Shown: positions 41,668-52,057, counted from the first letter of the stretch. The stretch is DNA of 64,000 nucleotides from Azoarcus indigens (GCF_004361735.1 NZ_SNVV01000020.1:1-64000); one strand, 5' to 3'. Notes: a model not told the origin generated them from the letters alone. Numbers and translations are program-made.

Positions 41668-42303
41668 TCAGCGACGCGGGGCGCCTGTCGTCAGGTCTAT
41701 ATAACGTCGCCGGTCTTCTTCGAACCGGGCGCGGATGGATTCCCGCTCGCGCTGCTTGGCGTCGATGACAGAGCGATGGGCGCTCAACTCGCCGTTGGCG
41801 TTGTCCAGATCGTCGGCAAGTTCGCGCGGCACGCTCTTGCCCTGGTAGGGCTCGACTTCCTTGGCGATGCGGTTGCGCCGCTCCACCAACTCGCCCTCGC
41901 GCAGGCGCAGGCCGGCGATGGTCTTGTCCAGGTCGGCCAGCGCGCGGTCCCGGCGGGACTCAACGTCCGCCACGCTCTGGTAGGTATCCAGCAGCGCCTG
42001 ATCCAGCCGCCGCTGCCGCGCGAGGCGTGCCTCGGCCTCGGCACGCGCGCGGGCCTCTTCATTGCGGCGGGAAATCTCCTCCGCCGTCAGCGGCGCCGCC
42101 ACTTGCCTGCGTATCACGCCCTGCGGGCTCATCTCGCGATAAGCCCGGCCATAACAGGCATTGGGGAGCACATCGCCGCAGACCGGCTGGGCGCCGATGT
42201 CGCAGCAATAGATGCTTTTGCCGCCGCCACTCTGGGCAGAGGCTGCGAGCGGCGCCGCAAGCAGCACCGCCAGGCCGATGTCAGCGAGCCGACGCAATCC
42301 CAT
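41668..42303 (-). CDS. Secreted coiled-coil protein with a Cys-rich N-terminus
   Basis: 211 residues. A signal peptide (about 1-23, ending ASA) is followed by [27 protein letters not shown], which resembles the DUF4124 pattern of short Cys-containing periplasmic domains. Residues about 75-205 are charged, Arg/Glu-rich and predicted to form a long coiled coil. Function unknown. The 5' end overlaps the end of pyrE by 23 bases, suggesting a pyrE-led transcript. Confidence 0.7.
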   Translation of the reverse strand: MGLRRLADIGLAVLLAAPLAASAQSGGGKSIYCCDIGAQPVCGDVLPNACYGRAYREMSPQGVIRRQVAAPLTAEEISRRNEEARARAEAEARLARQRRLDQALLDTYQSVADVESRRDRALADLDKTIAGLRLREGELVERRNRIAKEVEPYQGKSVPRELADDLDNANGELSAHRSVIDAKQRERESIRARFEEDRRRYIDLTTGAPRR

Positions 42304-42928
42304 AAGTGTCCCGGTAGGCTTTCACCGCTCCGAGGTTCTCGACCAGTTGCGGGCTGTCCGCCAGGAAGCCGATCAGGTCTTCCAGCGTCGCCACCGCGAT
42401 CACCGGAATGCCGAAGGTTTCCCGCACTTCCTGCACCGCCGACAGCGTGCCCTTGCCGCGCTCCATGCGATCCAGCGCGATGACCACGCCCGCCGGCTCC
42501 GCACCGGCGGCGCGGATGATCTCCACCGATTCGCGCACCGAGGTGCCGGCGGAAATGACGTCGTCCAGGATCAGCACCTTGCCGGCCAGCGGCGCGCCGA
42601 TCAGCGTGCCGCCTTCGCCGTGGTCCTTGGCTTCCTTGCGGTTGAAGGCGAAGGGCAGATCCACCCCTTGCTCCGCCAGCCGGATCGCGGTGCCCGCAAC
42701 CAGCGGAATGCCCTTGTAGGCCGGCCCGAACAGCATGTCGAAGCGGAGGCCGGACTCACGGATGGCACGGGCGTAATACCCGCAGAGCTCACGGAAGGAG
42801 GCGCCATCGTCGAACAGCCCGGCATTGAAAAAATAAGGCGAGTTGCGACCCGCCTTGGTGATGAAGCTACCGAAGCGCAGCACGCCCTTGCGGCAGGCGA
42901 GCGCGATGAAATCCCGGCTAAAATCCAC
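42281..42928 (-). CDS. pyrE: Orotate phosphoribosyltransferase
   Basis: 215 residues. The PRPP-binding motif [13 protein letters not shown], the flexible loop [13 protein letters not shown] and the start [22 protein letters not shown] are typical. It makes OMP from orotate and PRPP in pyrimidine synthesis. It is divergent from xth with a 42-base gap. Confidence 0.96.
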   Translation of the reverse strand: MDFSRDFIALACRKGVLRFGSFITKAGRNSPYFFNAGLFDDGASFRELCGYYARAIRESGLRFDMLFGPAYKGIPLVAGTAIRLAEQGVDLPFAFNRKEAKDHGEGGTLIGAPLAGKVLILDDVISAGTSVRESVEIIRAAGAEPAGVVIALDRMERGKGTLSAVQEVRETFGIPVIAVATLEDLIGFLADSPQLVENLGAVKAYRDTYGIASAR

Positions 42929-42970
42929 GATCTTTTGCCCGTATCGCTACTGTTGACTGGAAACTCGACC

Positions 42971-43753
42971 ATGTTACGCATCATCTCCCTCAACCTCAAC
43001 GGCATCCGCTCCGCCGTCACCAAGGGGCTGCTGGAGTGGCTGCCGCAGCAGAATGCGGACATCGTCTGCCTGCAGGAGCTGAAGGCACAGGCCGCCGATC
43101 TCACCGACGCCATGCGCGCCCCGACCGGCTACAAAGGTTGGTTCCACTACGCGGAGAAGAAGGGCTACAGCGGCGTCGGCATCTATTCGCGACACGAGCC
43201 GGACAACATCGTCGAAGGGCTGGGCATCGCCGACATCGACGCCGAGGGCCGCTACCTGCAGCTGGATTTCGGCAAGCTCTCGGTCATTTCCCTCTACCTG
43301 CCCTCGGGATCCAGCTCGGAAGAACGCCAGCTGGCGAAGTTCAGTTTCATGGAGCGCTTCCTGCCGCACCTGGCGCAACTGCGCGCCTGCGGCCGCGAAG
43401 TGGTGGTCTGCGGCGACTGGAACATTGCCCATCGCGAGATCGACCTGAAGAACTGGAAGGGCAACCGCAAGAACTCCGGTTTCCTGCCGGAAGAACGCGC
43501 CTGGCTGTCGCTGCTGTTCGAGGAGCAGGGCTGGGTGGATGTGTACCGCCGCCTGCACCCGGAAACCACCGACGAGTGCTACACATGGTGGTCCAACCGC
43601 GGCCAGGCATGGGCGAAGAACGTGGGCTGGCGCATCGACTACCAGATCGCCACCCCGGGCATCGCCGACACCGCCCGCAGCACCGCCGTATGGAAGACCA
43701 CCCGCTTCTCGGACCACGCGCCGCTGACGGTGGATTACGACTTCACCCCCTGA
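42971..43753 (+). CDS. xth: Exodeoxyribonuclease III (AP endonuclease)
   Basis: 260 residues. The Mg-binding N-terminus ISLNLNGIRSA, the Glu in CLQELKAQ, VVCGDWNIAHREIDL and the C-terminal FSDHAPLTVDY define the Xth/APE1 fold. It repairs abasic sites and digests 3' ends. The frame runs upstream into pyrE, but the ATG with the conserved MLRIISLNLNG is clear. Confidence 0.95.
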   Translation: MLRIISLNLNGIRSAVTKGLLEWLPQQNADIVCLQELKAQAADLTDAMRAPTGYKGWFHYAEKKGYSGVGIYSRHEPDNIVEGLGIADIDAEGRYLQLDFGKLSVISLYLPSGSSSEERQLAKFSFMERFLPHLAQLRACGREVVVCGDWNIAHREIDLKNWKGNRKNSGFLPEERAWLSLLFEEQGWVDVYRRLHPETTDECYTWWSNRGQAWAKNVGWRIDYQIATPGIADTARSTAVWKTTRFSDHAPLTVDYDFTP

Positions 43754-43824
43754 TGGGGAAAGCCCCTGCGAGCGTCTGGAATATTCCGTTGGCCTGTCTA
43801 TGATTCCGATATAGCCCCAGTTCA

Positions 43825-43840
43825 TGGGGCAGCGTTTGCA
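43825..43840 (+). promoter_or_regulatory. Candidate sigma-54 promoter upstream of the EAL response-regulator gene
   Basis: TGGGGCAGCGTTTGCA keeps TGG and TTGCA at exact -24/-12 spacing, with three mismatches in the variable middle of the -24 box. It lies in the 225-base gap after xth, about 140 bases before the gene. A 37-codon reading frame at 43855-43968 with a weak GAGG lies between; I do not call it. No enhancer site was recognised. Confidence 0.35.
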
Positions 43841-43978
43841 TCGCGAGGTCCCCAATGGTGAATATCCGCCGCCCGCAGCGCACAGACTCCGGCACCGCCC
43901 GACGCACCGCGGCGAAAGCACCGCCCGCCTTGCTGCGGCCGATTTCCACACCGCCGCAACACCACTGAGCAGCGCCAC

Positions 43979-46240
43979 ATGGACAGCTCGATGACACGGC
44001 CGCCCAGCGGGGCGTCCGGGGACGAGGATTTCGCCTTCGCCTCGGAAGACGACGGCCAGGCCGCCGCGGAGGCCAACTCGGGACAGCGCTTCCGGGTGCT
44101 TTCGGTCGATGACGACGCCAGCTTCCAGCGCACCCTGAGCTATGCGCTGGCGCGCTTCCGCTACCAAGGCCAGCCGGTGGAACTGCTCACCGCCAGCTCC
44201 GCCGCCGAAGGCGCGCGGGTGCTGGCTGGCGACCGCGACATCGCCGTGGTGCTGCTGGACGTGGTGATGGAGTCGGACGACGCCGGCTTGCGCCTGGTGA
44301 AAAGCCTGCGTGAAGTCATCGGCAACGCCGAGATCCGCATCGTGCTGCTCACCGGTCAACCCGGCATGGCGCCGATGCAGACCGCGCTCGATCGGCTGGA
44401 CATCAACGATTACTGGCTCAAGACCGAGCTCACCACCGAGCGCCTCTACGGCGTGCTCACCAGCGCGCTGCGCGCCTGGGAACAGCTGATCGCCCTCAGC
44501 CGCGCCCGCCGCGGCCTGCAGATGATCGTGGAGGCCAGCAGCAGCCTGATCCACGCCCGCAGCCTACAGGAGTTCTCCACCCGCGTGGTGCAGGAACTGG
44601 CCCGGCTGCTGGGCCTCACACCCGAAGGCATCGTTTGCGTGCAGGAAGGCAGCGACGGCGACCCTTTGTCCGCCACCATCGTCGGCGCCGCCGGCCGTTT
44701 CGGCCAGCTCGTCGCCAGCAAGTTGTCAGTGCTGGAGGAAGGCCGCATCCGCCAATTACTGTCGCGGGCGCTGGAAGAACACCGCAACATGGAGGACGAC
44801 ACCGGCCAGGTGCTCTACTTCCCTGGCAGCGCCGAAGGCCCGCATGGCGCAACCTACCTGGCCACCCGCCGACCGCTGGACACCACCGAGCACGAGCTGC
44901 TGCGGGTGTTCGCCAGCAACATCAACGCCGGACTAGTCTCCATCGCCCTCGTCAGCCGGCTGGACCGCATGGCCTTCGAGGACGAGCTGCTGGGCATACC
45001 CAACGCCAACGCCCTGGTGCGGGTGCTGGAGGAATTCCTCGCCGTACCGCCCCCCCGCGACCGCGCCCTGCTGTTGATCGACCTCGACCAGTACTCCGAG
45101 AGCTGCCTGTCGCTCGGCATCTCCCAGGGCGACCAGTTGCTGCGCCGCATGGCCAACCGCCTGCGTCGGCGCTTTCCCTCGCCGGCGGTGGTCGCCCGCC
45201 TGCATGACGACACCTTCGGCATCCTCGGCCCGGGCGCCATGCTGGGCATGGAGTGCGTGAGCCACCTGGAAGCGGAAGACCCGGACGATCCCGACTTTCC
45301 GCCTTTCATCAGCGTCTGCGCCGCCCGCATCGATCTCGACCGCTACACCGGCTCCGCGCGCTCCGCGATGGCGGTCGGCTCGCTGCTGCTGAAGCAGGCG
45401 CGGCGCCAGGGACTGAGCCAGGTCATCGGCTACGAGGCCGGCATGGAGGCAGCCGCCGACAAGCGCTACACCCTGTCCCACGACCTCTACCACGCCTTGC
45501 GGGGCGACGAGATCCACATCGCCCTGCAGCCGCAGGTGGACCTCGCCAGCGGCCGGGTGGTGGGCGCAGAAGCGCTCGCGCGCTGGACCAAGCGCGACGG
45601 CACCAGCATCCCCCCCTCGGAGTTCATCCCGATGGCGGAGGCCAACGGCCTCATCGTGCCGCTGGGCCGACGCATCATCGAGCTCGCCTGCATCGCCCTC
45701 GCCCGCCTGGGCTCCGCTGGCTTCGGCAATATCCCGGTGGCAGTAAACGTGTCCGCCCTGCAACTGGCCCGCGACGGTTTCCTCAATGACCTGCGCGCCA
45801 CCGTGGAGTTGCACGGGCTGCCGGCCTCGTTGCTGGAGATCGAGGTGACCGAATCCATCGCCATGGATGAGCGCACCGGCACCAGCAACGTGCTGGAACA
45901 GTTGCGCGATGCCGGCTTCCCGCTCGCCATCGACGACTTCGGCACCGGCTACTCCTCGCTCTCCTACCTGCGCAGCCTGCCCGCCACCACGCTGAAGATA
46001 GATCGCAGCTTCGTCCATGAGATCGGCAATACACCGGAACGGTTGGCGATTGCGGACATGATCATCCGGCTCGGCCAACGTTTCGACATGCGGCTGGTCG
46101 CCGAAGGCGTGGAGACACCCGCGCAGCGCGAATGGCTGATCGCCCGGGGGTGCCACCAGGCCCAGGGCTACTTCTTCGGCCGACCGCAGCCGCTGTCCGA
46201 TCTGCTGACAACATTAAGAGGATGGCAGGCGAACCCCTAG
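43979..46240 (+). CDS. Response regulator with DUF3369, degenerate GGDEF and EAL domains (c-di-GMP phosphodiesterase)
   Basis: 753 residues. A receiver domain (about 38-160) with phospho-acceptor Asp94 (LLDVVM) is followed by DUF3369, a sensory GAF-like domain (about 165-335). Next is a GGDEF-like domain whose active loop reads LHDDTFGI instead of GGDEF (about 340-480). The C-terminal EAL domain (about 500-750) keeps E531-A-L, the DDFGTGYSS motif and the EGVE glutamate, so it should hydrolyse c-di-GMP. The downstream histidine kinase overlaps it by about 19 bases and is the likely phosphodonor. Confidence 0.88.
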   Translation: MDSSMTRPPSGASGDEDFAFASEDDGQAAAEANSGQRFRVLSVDDDASFQRTLSYALARFRYQGQPVELLTASSAAEGARVLAGDRDIAVVLLDVVMESDDAGLRLVKSLREVIGNAEIRIVLLTGQPGMAPMQTALDRLDINDYWLKTELTTERLYGVLTSALRAWEQLIALSRARRGLQMIVEASSSLIHARSLQEFSTRVVQELARLLGLTPEGIVCVQEGSDGDPLSATIVGAAGRFGQLVASKLSVLEEGRIRQLLSRALEEHRNMEDDTGQVLYFPGSAEGPHGATYLATRRPLDTTEHELLRVFASNINAGLVSIALVSRLDRMAFEDELLGIPNANALVRVLEEFLAVPPPRDRALLLIDLDQYSESCLSLGISQGDQLLRRMANRLRRRFPSPAVVARLHDDTFGILGPGAMLGMECVSHLEAEDPDDPDFPPFISVCAARIDLDRYTGSARSAMAVGSLLLKQARRQGLSQVIGYEAGMEAAADKRYTLSHDLYHALRGDEIHIALQPQVDLASGRVVGAEALARWTKRDGTSIPPSEFIPMAEANGLIVPLGRRIIELACIALARLGSAGFGNIPVAVNVSALQLARDGFLNDLRATVELHGLPASLLEIEVTESIAMDERTGTSNVLEQLRDAGFPLAIDDFGTGYSSLSYLRSLPATTLKIDRSFVHEIGNTPERLAIADMIIRLGQRFDMRLVAEGVETPAQREWLIARGCHQAQGYFFGRPQPLSDLLTTLRGWQANP

Positions 46241-48168
46241 AAGGCGCGCCGGCAGGCCTGGCGCCGAGCCCCTCCCTCGCCCGCCTGTGGCTGGTGCGCC
46301 GGCGGCTGGCCACCCTGCTGCTACCCTGGATGCTGGTCTTCGGCTTCGGCACCCCGCTGGTCTGGTACGACCTGCGCCAGACGCTGCACACCCCACTGCT
46401 GCGTGCCCAAGCCGACGCGCTGACCGAAGGCAACCAGGTGCTGGTGCGTAGCCTGGCCATCTTGAAGCGCGACATCCAGTTCCTCGGTGACTTCTTCACT
46501 CACCTGCCCGGAACCGGCCTTGCCGATGGCCCTTTGCAACTACAGCTCTTCCACAGCTTCGCCGAGAGCTCCGGCTACTACGACCAAGTACGCTGGATAG
46601 ACGAGACCGGCATGGAGCGCATCCGTATCAACTACAGGGCACAGCACAGTGAGCTCGTGCCCAGGGCAGAATTGCAAAATAAAGCTGATCGGCCTTACTT
46701 CGTCGACACCATGCAGTTGAACAGTGGCAGCATCTATTACTCCCCGCTGGACCTCAACATTGAGCACGGTGCCATCGAACAGCCCTTGCGCCCGACGCTG
46801 CGGGTAGCTACCCCTGTATTCGACAAGAGCCGCAAGCGCGGGATCGTCATTCTCAATTACCACGCCGGTCGCCTGCTCGAACGCCTGATGGCCATTGGCC
46901 TGCAGCAGGGGCTGGAGATACAACTGATCAACCAGGACAGTTACTGGCTGCTCCACCCTGACGCGCAAATGAACTGGGGCTGGCAACTGGACCGCCCAAA
47001 GGACAGCCTGGCGCAACACTACCCACAGTTGTGGCGACAGATGCAGGAGAACGACCGGGGTAGCTACCGTGATGAGCACGGCATCTGGAGCTACCTCGCC
47101 TTCAACCCCAGCGCCGATACCACGCCGGGTGCAGGCCTGCGCAGCAACCCGCTCACCTGGCGTTTACTGGTACGCATCCCCGAGCCCGCACTGGACGCGG
47201 TCGCCGCCCGCAGCAAACTTACTTTCACCCTGCTGGTGTTGATGGCCGTAGCAATCACTGTCGGCCTCTCCGCCCGCCTCGCCCTCGCCATGCGCGCCGA
47301 GGAGGAAAAAAGCCTCGCCCTGGCACAAACCAACACCGCCCTGCAGCACTCGCTGGATAACCTGCGCGCAGTGCAGGAAGACCTCGCCCGCGCTGACAAG
47401 CTCTCTTCTCTCGGCCTCATGGTGGCCGGCGTCGCCCATGAGCTGAATACCCCGCTGGGCAGCGCGATGATGGCGCTCAGCACCGCGCGGCAGGAGTTGC
47501 AGCAGTTGGAGGAGCGCATCCAGTCCGGGCTGAAGAAATCCGACCTCACTGCCTTCCTCGCCAACTGCGGCGAAGGCATGGAACTGGCCGCCCGGGCGGT
47601 CGACCGGGCTGGCTCGCTGGTGCGGCGATTCAAACAGACGGCAATAGACCGCACCACCATGGAACGGCGCAGCTTCGTGCTCGCCGAGACCCTGGTGGAT
47701 GCCGACCACCGCCTGCACAAGTGGGACCACAGCCTGCCGGTCAGCCTCGCGCTGGAACTGGACCCGGCCATCGAGATGGACAGCTACCCGGGCCCGCTCG
47801 GCCAGGTCGTCTCCAACCTGATCGAGAACGCGCTGGTACACGGTTTCCCCGACAACCGCGCAGGCAATCTCACCATCCGCGCCGAACCGGAAGGCGAAGA
47901 TGGCGTCCTCCTCACCGTCGCCGACACCGGCGTCGGCATCCCCGCCGAAGTGTTGACGCAGATCTTCGACCCCTTCTTCACCACCCGGCGCCACGACGGC
48001 GGCACCGGGCTGGGGCTGCATGTGGTCTATCAGATCGTCACCGAGCTGCTGGGCGGTCGCATCGAAGTGAGCAGCGTGAGCAACGGTAATACCGGCTCCG
48101 GCACCGTCTTCACCCTCCATCTGCCCCGCGTCGCCCCCGCCGCAACGCCGCGCCAGCCCGCGGCCTGA
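46222..48168 (+). CDS. Membrane sensor histidine kinase paired with the EAL regulator
   Basis: 648 residues. One membrane helix (about 27-45), a large extracytoplasmic sensor region (about 50-380, Cache-like: QVRWIDETGMERIRINYR, RPYFVDTMQ, LRVATPVFDKSRKRGIVILN) and a second helix (about 382-402) precede the catalytic part. The H-box is GVAHELNTPLGSA with His406, followed by the ATP-binding N box (VSNLIENALVHG), DTGVGIPA and GGTGLGLHVV. Codon usage in the sensor part is less GC-rich than in neighbours. The start is uncertain: the ATG at 46222 is only a base from its AAGAGG, and GTG starts upstream would lengthen the overlap. Confidence 0.85.
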   Translation: MAGEPLEGAPAGLAPSPSLARLWLVRRRLATLLLPWMLVFGFGTPLVWYDLRQTLHTPLLRAQADALTEGNQVLVRSLAILKRDIQFLGDFFTHLPGTGLADGPLQLQLFHSFAESSGYYDQVRWIDETGMERIRINYRAQHSELVPRAELQNKADRPYFVDTMQLNSGSIYYSPLDLNIEHGAIEQPLRPTLRVATPVFDKSRKRGIVILNYHAGRLLERLMAIGLQQGLEIQLINQDSYWLLHPDAQMNWGWQLDRPKDSLAQHYPQLWRQMQENDRGSYRDEHGIWSYLAFNPSADTTPGAGLRSNPLTWRLLVRIPEPALDAVAARSKLTFTLLVLMAVAITVGLSARLALAMRAEEEKSLALAQTNTALQHSLDNLRAVQEDLARADKLSSLGLMVAGVAHELNTPLGSAMMALSTARQELQQLEERIQSGLKKSDLTAFLANCGEGMELAARAVDRAGSLVRRFKQTAIDRTTMERRSFVLAETLVDADHRLHKWDHSLPVSLALELDPAIEMDSYPGPLGQVVSNLIENALVHGFPDNRAGNLTIRAEPEGEDGVLLTVADTGVGIPAEVLTQIFDPFFTTRRHDGGTGLGLHVVYQIVTELLGGRIEVSSVSNGNTGSGTVFTLHLPRVAPAATPRQPAA

Positions 48169-48266
48169 GCCCGCCGGGGCCATTTGCTTCGACCGGGATT
48201 TGGGATTAGCGTTGACCCGCCCTCGCGCCCCGCCGCGAATGTCATAGCACCCCCACGGAGGCTTCA

Positions 48267-48578
48267 ATGAGCGACACCACGCACCCCTCGAAGGACAAAC
48301 TCGTTTCCGATCTCAAGGTCGTCGTCGCCGACGCCGAAGAGCTGCTGAAACTGACCGCCGACCAGGCTGGCGAGAAGCTCCACGACGTTCGCGGCCGTAT
48401 CGGTGAACGCCTTGCCGGCGCCAAGGAGCGCATCGCCGAAGCCGAGGCCGCCCTGCTGGAGAAGACCAAGCAGGCCGCCCACGCCACCGACGATTACGTC
48501 CACGCCCACCCCTGGCAATCCGTCGGCGTTGCCGCCGGCGTCGCCTTCCTGCTGGGCCTGCTGGTCAGCCGCCGCTGA
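48267..48578 (+). CDS. DUF883/ElaB-YqjD family protein
   Basis: 103 residues. A long amphipathic helix (about 10-75) with Ala/Glu/Lys heptads is followed by the family C-terminal membrane anchor VGVAAGVAFLLGLLVSRR. E. coli YqjD and ElaB bind ribosomes at the inner membrane in stationary phase. It starts an operon-like trio with spacings of 8 and 21 bases. Confidence 0.88.
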   Translation: MSDTTHPSKDKLVSDLKVVVADAEELLKLTADQAGEKLHDVRGRIGERLAGAKERIAEAEAALLEKTKQAAHATDDYVHAHPWQSVGVAAGVAFLLGLLVSRR

Positions 48579-48586
48579 ACCGGCGC

Positions 48587-48970
48587 ATGAGCGAATCGCG
48601 ACGGCCGCGCCTGGCTGACAGCCTGCGCGGCATCCTCGATGCCGGGCTGCACGCAGTGCAGACCCGGCTCGAACTTCTGGGCGTCGAACTCCAGGAAGAA
48701 AAGCTGCGGCTGGCCGCACTTCTGCTCAACACCGTGCTCGCCGCGGTGCTGCTGGGCTTCGGCCTCGTCTTCCTGGTGATCTTCCTCACCGTGCTGCTGT
48801 GGGACGATTACCGCCTGCTCGCCCTCGGCCTCGCCACCGTCATCCTGTTCGGCGGCGGCCTGTTCACCGCGGCCAACGCGGCCCGCGAACTACGCCGTGG
48901 CAGCAGCCTGTTCTCCGCCAGCCTCGCCGAGCTCCGCCGTGACCGCGCGGCCCTGCAGCGCGAAGAATGA
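48587..48970 (+). CDS. Phage-holin-family/YqjE-like membrane protein
   Basis: 127 residues with two adjacent membrane helices (about 45-70 and 80-100) flanked by charged helices. The arrangement and its place behind the YqjD-like gene match YqjE. The exact role is unknown; the Pfam holin label reflects topology only. Confidence 0.8.
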   Translation: MSESRRPRLADSLRGILDAGLHAVQTRLELLGVELQEEKLRLAALLLNTVLAAVLLGFGLVFLVIFLTVLLWDDYRLLALGLATVILFGGGLFTAANAARELRRGSSLFSASLAELRRDRAALQREE

Positions 48971-48991
48971 GCCGCGCACGGTGATACCCGC

Positions 48992-49342
48992 ATGAGCCCG
49001 CAGATGGTCGAACTGGCGCTGCGCAAGCAACGGCTGCAGATCCGCGCCGAAGCGCAGCGGGACGACATGATGGGGCGGCTGGCAGGCATAGAGTCCGCAC
49101 TGGACACGGTGGACCGGGTGCGTGATCAACTGGACTGGGCCAAGGAGAAAGCCCCCCTGCTGACGGGTGCCGCACTGCTCCTGCTGATGGCCCGCCCGCG
49201 CCGCACCTGGTGGCTGGTGCGGCGGGCCTGGGTGGGCTGGATGCTGTTGAGTCGGGTGCGCGGCGGTTCTGTCGCGCCCCTGGTGCCGGTACTGCTCAGC
49301 TTGTTCAGCCGTTGGCGCGCTTCTCGGGCAGCACGAGGTTGA
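48992..49342 (+). CDS. YqjK-like protein
   Basis: 116 residues. An N-terminal charged helix (LALRKQRLQIRAEAQRDDM) resembles YqjK. One hydrophobic segment near 57-68 and a basic Trp-rich C-terminus follow. It is third of the yqjDEK-like set. Its 3' end overlaps the convergent uraA by 38 bases. Confidence 0.7.
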   Translation: MSPQMVELALRKQRLQIRAEAQRDDMMGRLAGIESALDTVDRVRDQLDWAKEKAPLLTGAALLLLMARPRRTWWLVRRAWVGWMLLSRVRGGSVAPLVPVLLSLFSRWRASRAARG

Positions 49343-50552
49343 GCAGCACCGCGAACACGCCGCACAGACTCACGCCCTGCAGCACGAAGCTGCCGATCGA
49401 GAAGCCGAAACCGCCGATGCCCAGCACCAGCACGGTGGAGACGATGACGAGGTTGCGCGGCTCTTCCAGATCGGTGCGCGCGGCGATCAGCGTCTTCAGG
49501 CCGATGGCGGCGATGGAGCCGAACAGCAGGATCATGATGCCGCCCATCACCGGCGCCGGAATCGACTGCAGCACCGCATTGAACTTGCCGACGAAAGCCA
49601 TCGCGACCGCGAATACCGCCGCCCAGGTCATGATCACCGGGTTGAAGTTGCGCGTCAGCGTCACCGCGCCGGTCACCTCCGCATAGGTGGTCACCGGCGG
49701 GCCGCCGACCATGCCGGCGAACAGCACGCCCAGGCCGTCGCCCGCCAGGGTACGGTGCAGGCCCGGCTCGCGGGTGTAATCGCGTCCGGTAACACCGCCC
49801 ACCGCGATCACATTGCCGACGTGCTCGATCGCCGGCGCCAGCGCCACCGGCAGCATGAACAGGATGGCCGCCAGCTCGAAGCTGGGGGTGACGAAGTGCG
49901 GCATCGCAATCCAGGGCGCATTGGCGATCCTGGAGAAATCCACGTCGCCCATCAGCGCCGCCAGCACATAGCCGGCGGCGACACCGAGCAGGATAGGCAC
50001 CAACCGCAGGATGCCGCGGGCGAAGATCGCCGCCGCCATCGTCGTGCCCAGCGAAACCACCGCCAGCAGCAGCGCCTGCTCGCGCGGCATGAGCGTGAGC
50101 TTGCCGTCGCCGCTCAGGCCCATCGCCATGTTCACCGCCACGCCGGCCAGCGCGAGGCCGATCACCATGATGATGGGGCCGATGACCACCGGCGGCATCA
50201 GCCGGTGCACCACCTGGGCGCCATAACGCTTCACCAGCCCGGCGAATGCGAAGTAGGCCAGGCTGACGCAGGCCAGCGCGCCCATGGTGGCCGGCAGGCC
50301 CCAGGTCTGCATCGAGTAGATGATGGGGGCGATGAAAGCGAAGCTGGATCCGAGGAAGATCGGCACCTGCCGCCGCGTCAGCGCCTGGAACAGCAGCGTG
50401 CCGACACCGGCGCCCAGCAACGCCATGCTGGGATTCAGGCCGGTGAGCAGCGGCACCAGCACCAGGGCGCCAAAGGCCACGAACAGGATCTGCGCGCCGG
50501 CCACCGCCTGGCGCCACGCCGGGGCCGCCGGCGCAATTGCGTTCTCACGCAT
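49305..50552 (-). CDS. uraA: Uracil/xanthine permease (NCS2/NAT family)
   Basis: 415 residues with about 14 membrane segments. NAT hallmarks are the N-terminal [16 protein letters not shown], the SSFAFIAPI segment and the signature region ([21 protein letters not shown]). The Thr/Tyr/Ala-rich signature and its neighbour upp indicate uracil uptake. upp is upstream on the same strand with 166 bases between. Confidence 0.9.
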   Translation of the reverse strand: MRENAIAPAAPAWRQAVAGAQILFVAFGALVLVPLLTGLNPSMALLGAGVGTLLFQALTRRQVPIFLGSSFAFIAPIIYSMQTWGLPATMGALACVSLAYFAFAGLVKRYGAQVVHRLMPPVVIGPIIMVIGLALAGVAVNMAMGLSGDGKLTLMPREQALLLAVVSLGTTMAAAIFARGILRLVPILLGVAAGYVLAALMGDVDFSRIANAPWIAMPHFVTPSFELAAILFMLPVALAPAIEHVGNVIAVGGVTGRDYTREPGLHRTLAGDGLGVLFAGMVGGPPVTTYAEVTGAVTLTRNFNPVIMTWAAVFAVAMAFVGKFNAVLQSIPAPVMGGIMILLFGSIAAIGLKTLIAARTDLEEPRNLVIVSTVLVLGIGGFGFSIGSFVLQGVSLCGVFAVLLNLVLPEKRANG

Positions 50553-50718
50553 GGTTGAGCTCCCCGCCGAGGGCGGAAGTGATGGATAAGGGTTGGGAGG
50601 CGTCGGGCTTGCGCGCGCTGGCAGCCCGCCCGCCGGCTGCCGCACCGCCAGCGGCCCAGGACCGGCCCGGCGCCTGCGGCATCGCCGCCTCGAACAGCTG
50701 CCGCGCCGGCAGCCGCGC

Positions 50719-51351
50719 TCAGTTCATCTTGGTGCCGAAGATCTTGTCGCCGGCATCGCCGAGGCCGGGAATGATGTAGCCCTGCTCGTTGAGGTGGCTG
50801 TCTATGCTGGCGGTGTAGATCTCCACCTCCGGATGGGCGGCCGCCATGCGGGCGATGCCTTCGGGCGCCGCCACCAGCACCAGCGCGCGAACCTGGGTAC
50901 ACCCGTTGCGCTTGAGCATGTCCACCGTCGCCACCATGGAGCCGCCGGTGGCCAGCATCGGGTCGATGATCAAGGCCATGCGCTCGCCCAGATGGCCGAC
51001 GAACTTCTCGAAGTAAGGCGCCGGCTGCAGGGTCTCCTCGTCGCGGGCGATGCCCACCACGCTCACCTTGGCGCTGGGAATCATGTCCAGCACGCCGTCC
51101 AGCATGCCCAGGCCGGCACGCAGGATGGGCACCACCGTCACCTTCTTGCCCTTGATCTGCTCCACCTCCACCGGCCCGGCCCAGCCGGCGATGGTCACGG
51201 TTTCCAGCGGAAAGTCCTTGCAGGCCTCGTAGGCCAGCAGGCGCGCCAGTTCGGCGGTGAGCTCGCGGAATTTCTTGGTGCTGATGTCAGCCTCGCGCAT
51301 GAGGCCGATCTTATGACGCACGAGCGGATGGTCGATCTGGTGAATGGGCAT
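50719..51351 (-). CDS. upp: Uracil phosphoribosyltransferase
   Basis: 210 residues. It makes UMP from uracil and PRPP. Hallmarks are [14 protein letters not shown] at the N-terminus, [14 protein letters not shown], the PRPP loop [10 protein letters not shown] and the C-terminal [17 protein letters not shown]. It precedes uraA, forming a uracil salvage unit. Confidence 0.96.
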   Translation of the reverse strand: MPIHQIDHPLVRHKIGLMREADISTKKFRELTAELARLLAYEACKDFPLETVTIAGWAGPVEVEQIKGKKVTVVPILRAGLGMLDGVLDMIPSAKVSVVGIARDEETLQPAPYFEKFVGHLGERMALIIDPMLATGGSMVATVDMLKRNGCTQVRALVLVAAPEGIARMAAAHPEVEIYTASIDSHLNEQGYIIPGLGDAGDKIFGTKMN

Positions 51352-51487
51352 CGGAAGCGGTCCTTGAAGGGTCGCCGCAGTTTACTACCGACGACTGCGC
51401 CAACGGCGTGGCTTCCGCCGCACTGGGATAAAATGCGCGCCTTCCGCAGACCTCCCGTGCCCGGGCCGAGAGCCCTCGCAGCAATCC

Positions 51488-52045
51488 ATGCCCACCGACC
51501 TCAACGCCCTCCGCCTCATCCTCGCAGAAGCCGACTGCCTCGCCTCCCCGCAGACGGTGGAGCAGGCGCTGGACCGCATGGCGGACGAAATCACCACCCG
51601 ACTGGCGGACAGCAACCCCCTGGTCTACACGGTGATGAACGGCGGCCTGATCTTCGCCGGCCGCCTGCTCACCCGCCTGCCTTTCCCGCTGGAAACCTCC
51701 TACCTGCACGCCAGCCGCTACGGCCACGCGCTGCAGGGCACCTTGCTGGATTGGCGGGTGCGCCCCACGCAGGACCTGCGCGGCCGCAGCGTGCTGGTGC
51801 TGGACGACATCCTGGATGAAGGCCACACGCTGGCGGCCATCGTCGACTACCTGAAGAACGAAGGCGCGCGGGAAGTACTCACAGCGGTACTGGTACATAA
51901 AAACCACACGCGCAAGGCCTACCCCGGCATGCGCGCCGACTTCACCGGCGTGGACGTGGCCGACCGCTTCCTGTTCGGCTGCGGCATGGACTACAAAGGC
52001 TACTGGCGCAATGCGCCGGGCATCTACGCGGTGAAGGGACTCTGA
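51488..52045 (+). CDS. hpt: Hypoxanthine-guanine phosphoribosyltransferase
   Basis: 185 residues. A type I PRTase with the PRPP motif VLVLDDILDEGHTLAAI and the base-side sequence VVNGG-like TVMNGGLIFAGRL. The aromatic-capped end (FLFGCGMDYKGYWRN) is typical of the betaproteobacterial HGPRT form. It recycles purine bases. It is divergent from upp by 136 bases. Confidence 0.9.
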   Translation: MPTDLNALRLILAEADCLASPQTVEQALDRMADEITTRLADSNPLVYTVMNGGLIFAGRLLTRLPFPLETSYLHASRYGHALQGTLLDWRVRPTQDLRGRSVLVLDDILDEGHTLAAIVDYLKNEGAREVLTAVLVHKNHTRKAYPGMRADFTGVDVADRFLFGCGMDYKGYWRNAPGIYAVKGL

Positions 52046-52057
52046 GGGAGCGAATAC

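Noticed and set aside
43855-43968. A 37-codon frame starting MVNIRRPQRTDSG before the EAL regulator gene
   Set aside because: It starts almost at the predicted transcription start, has only a weak GAGG, and shows no conserved pattern; it is Arg/Pro/Ala composition typical of chance frames.
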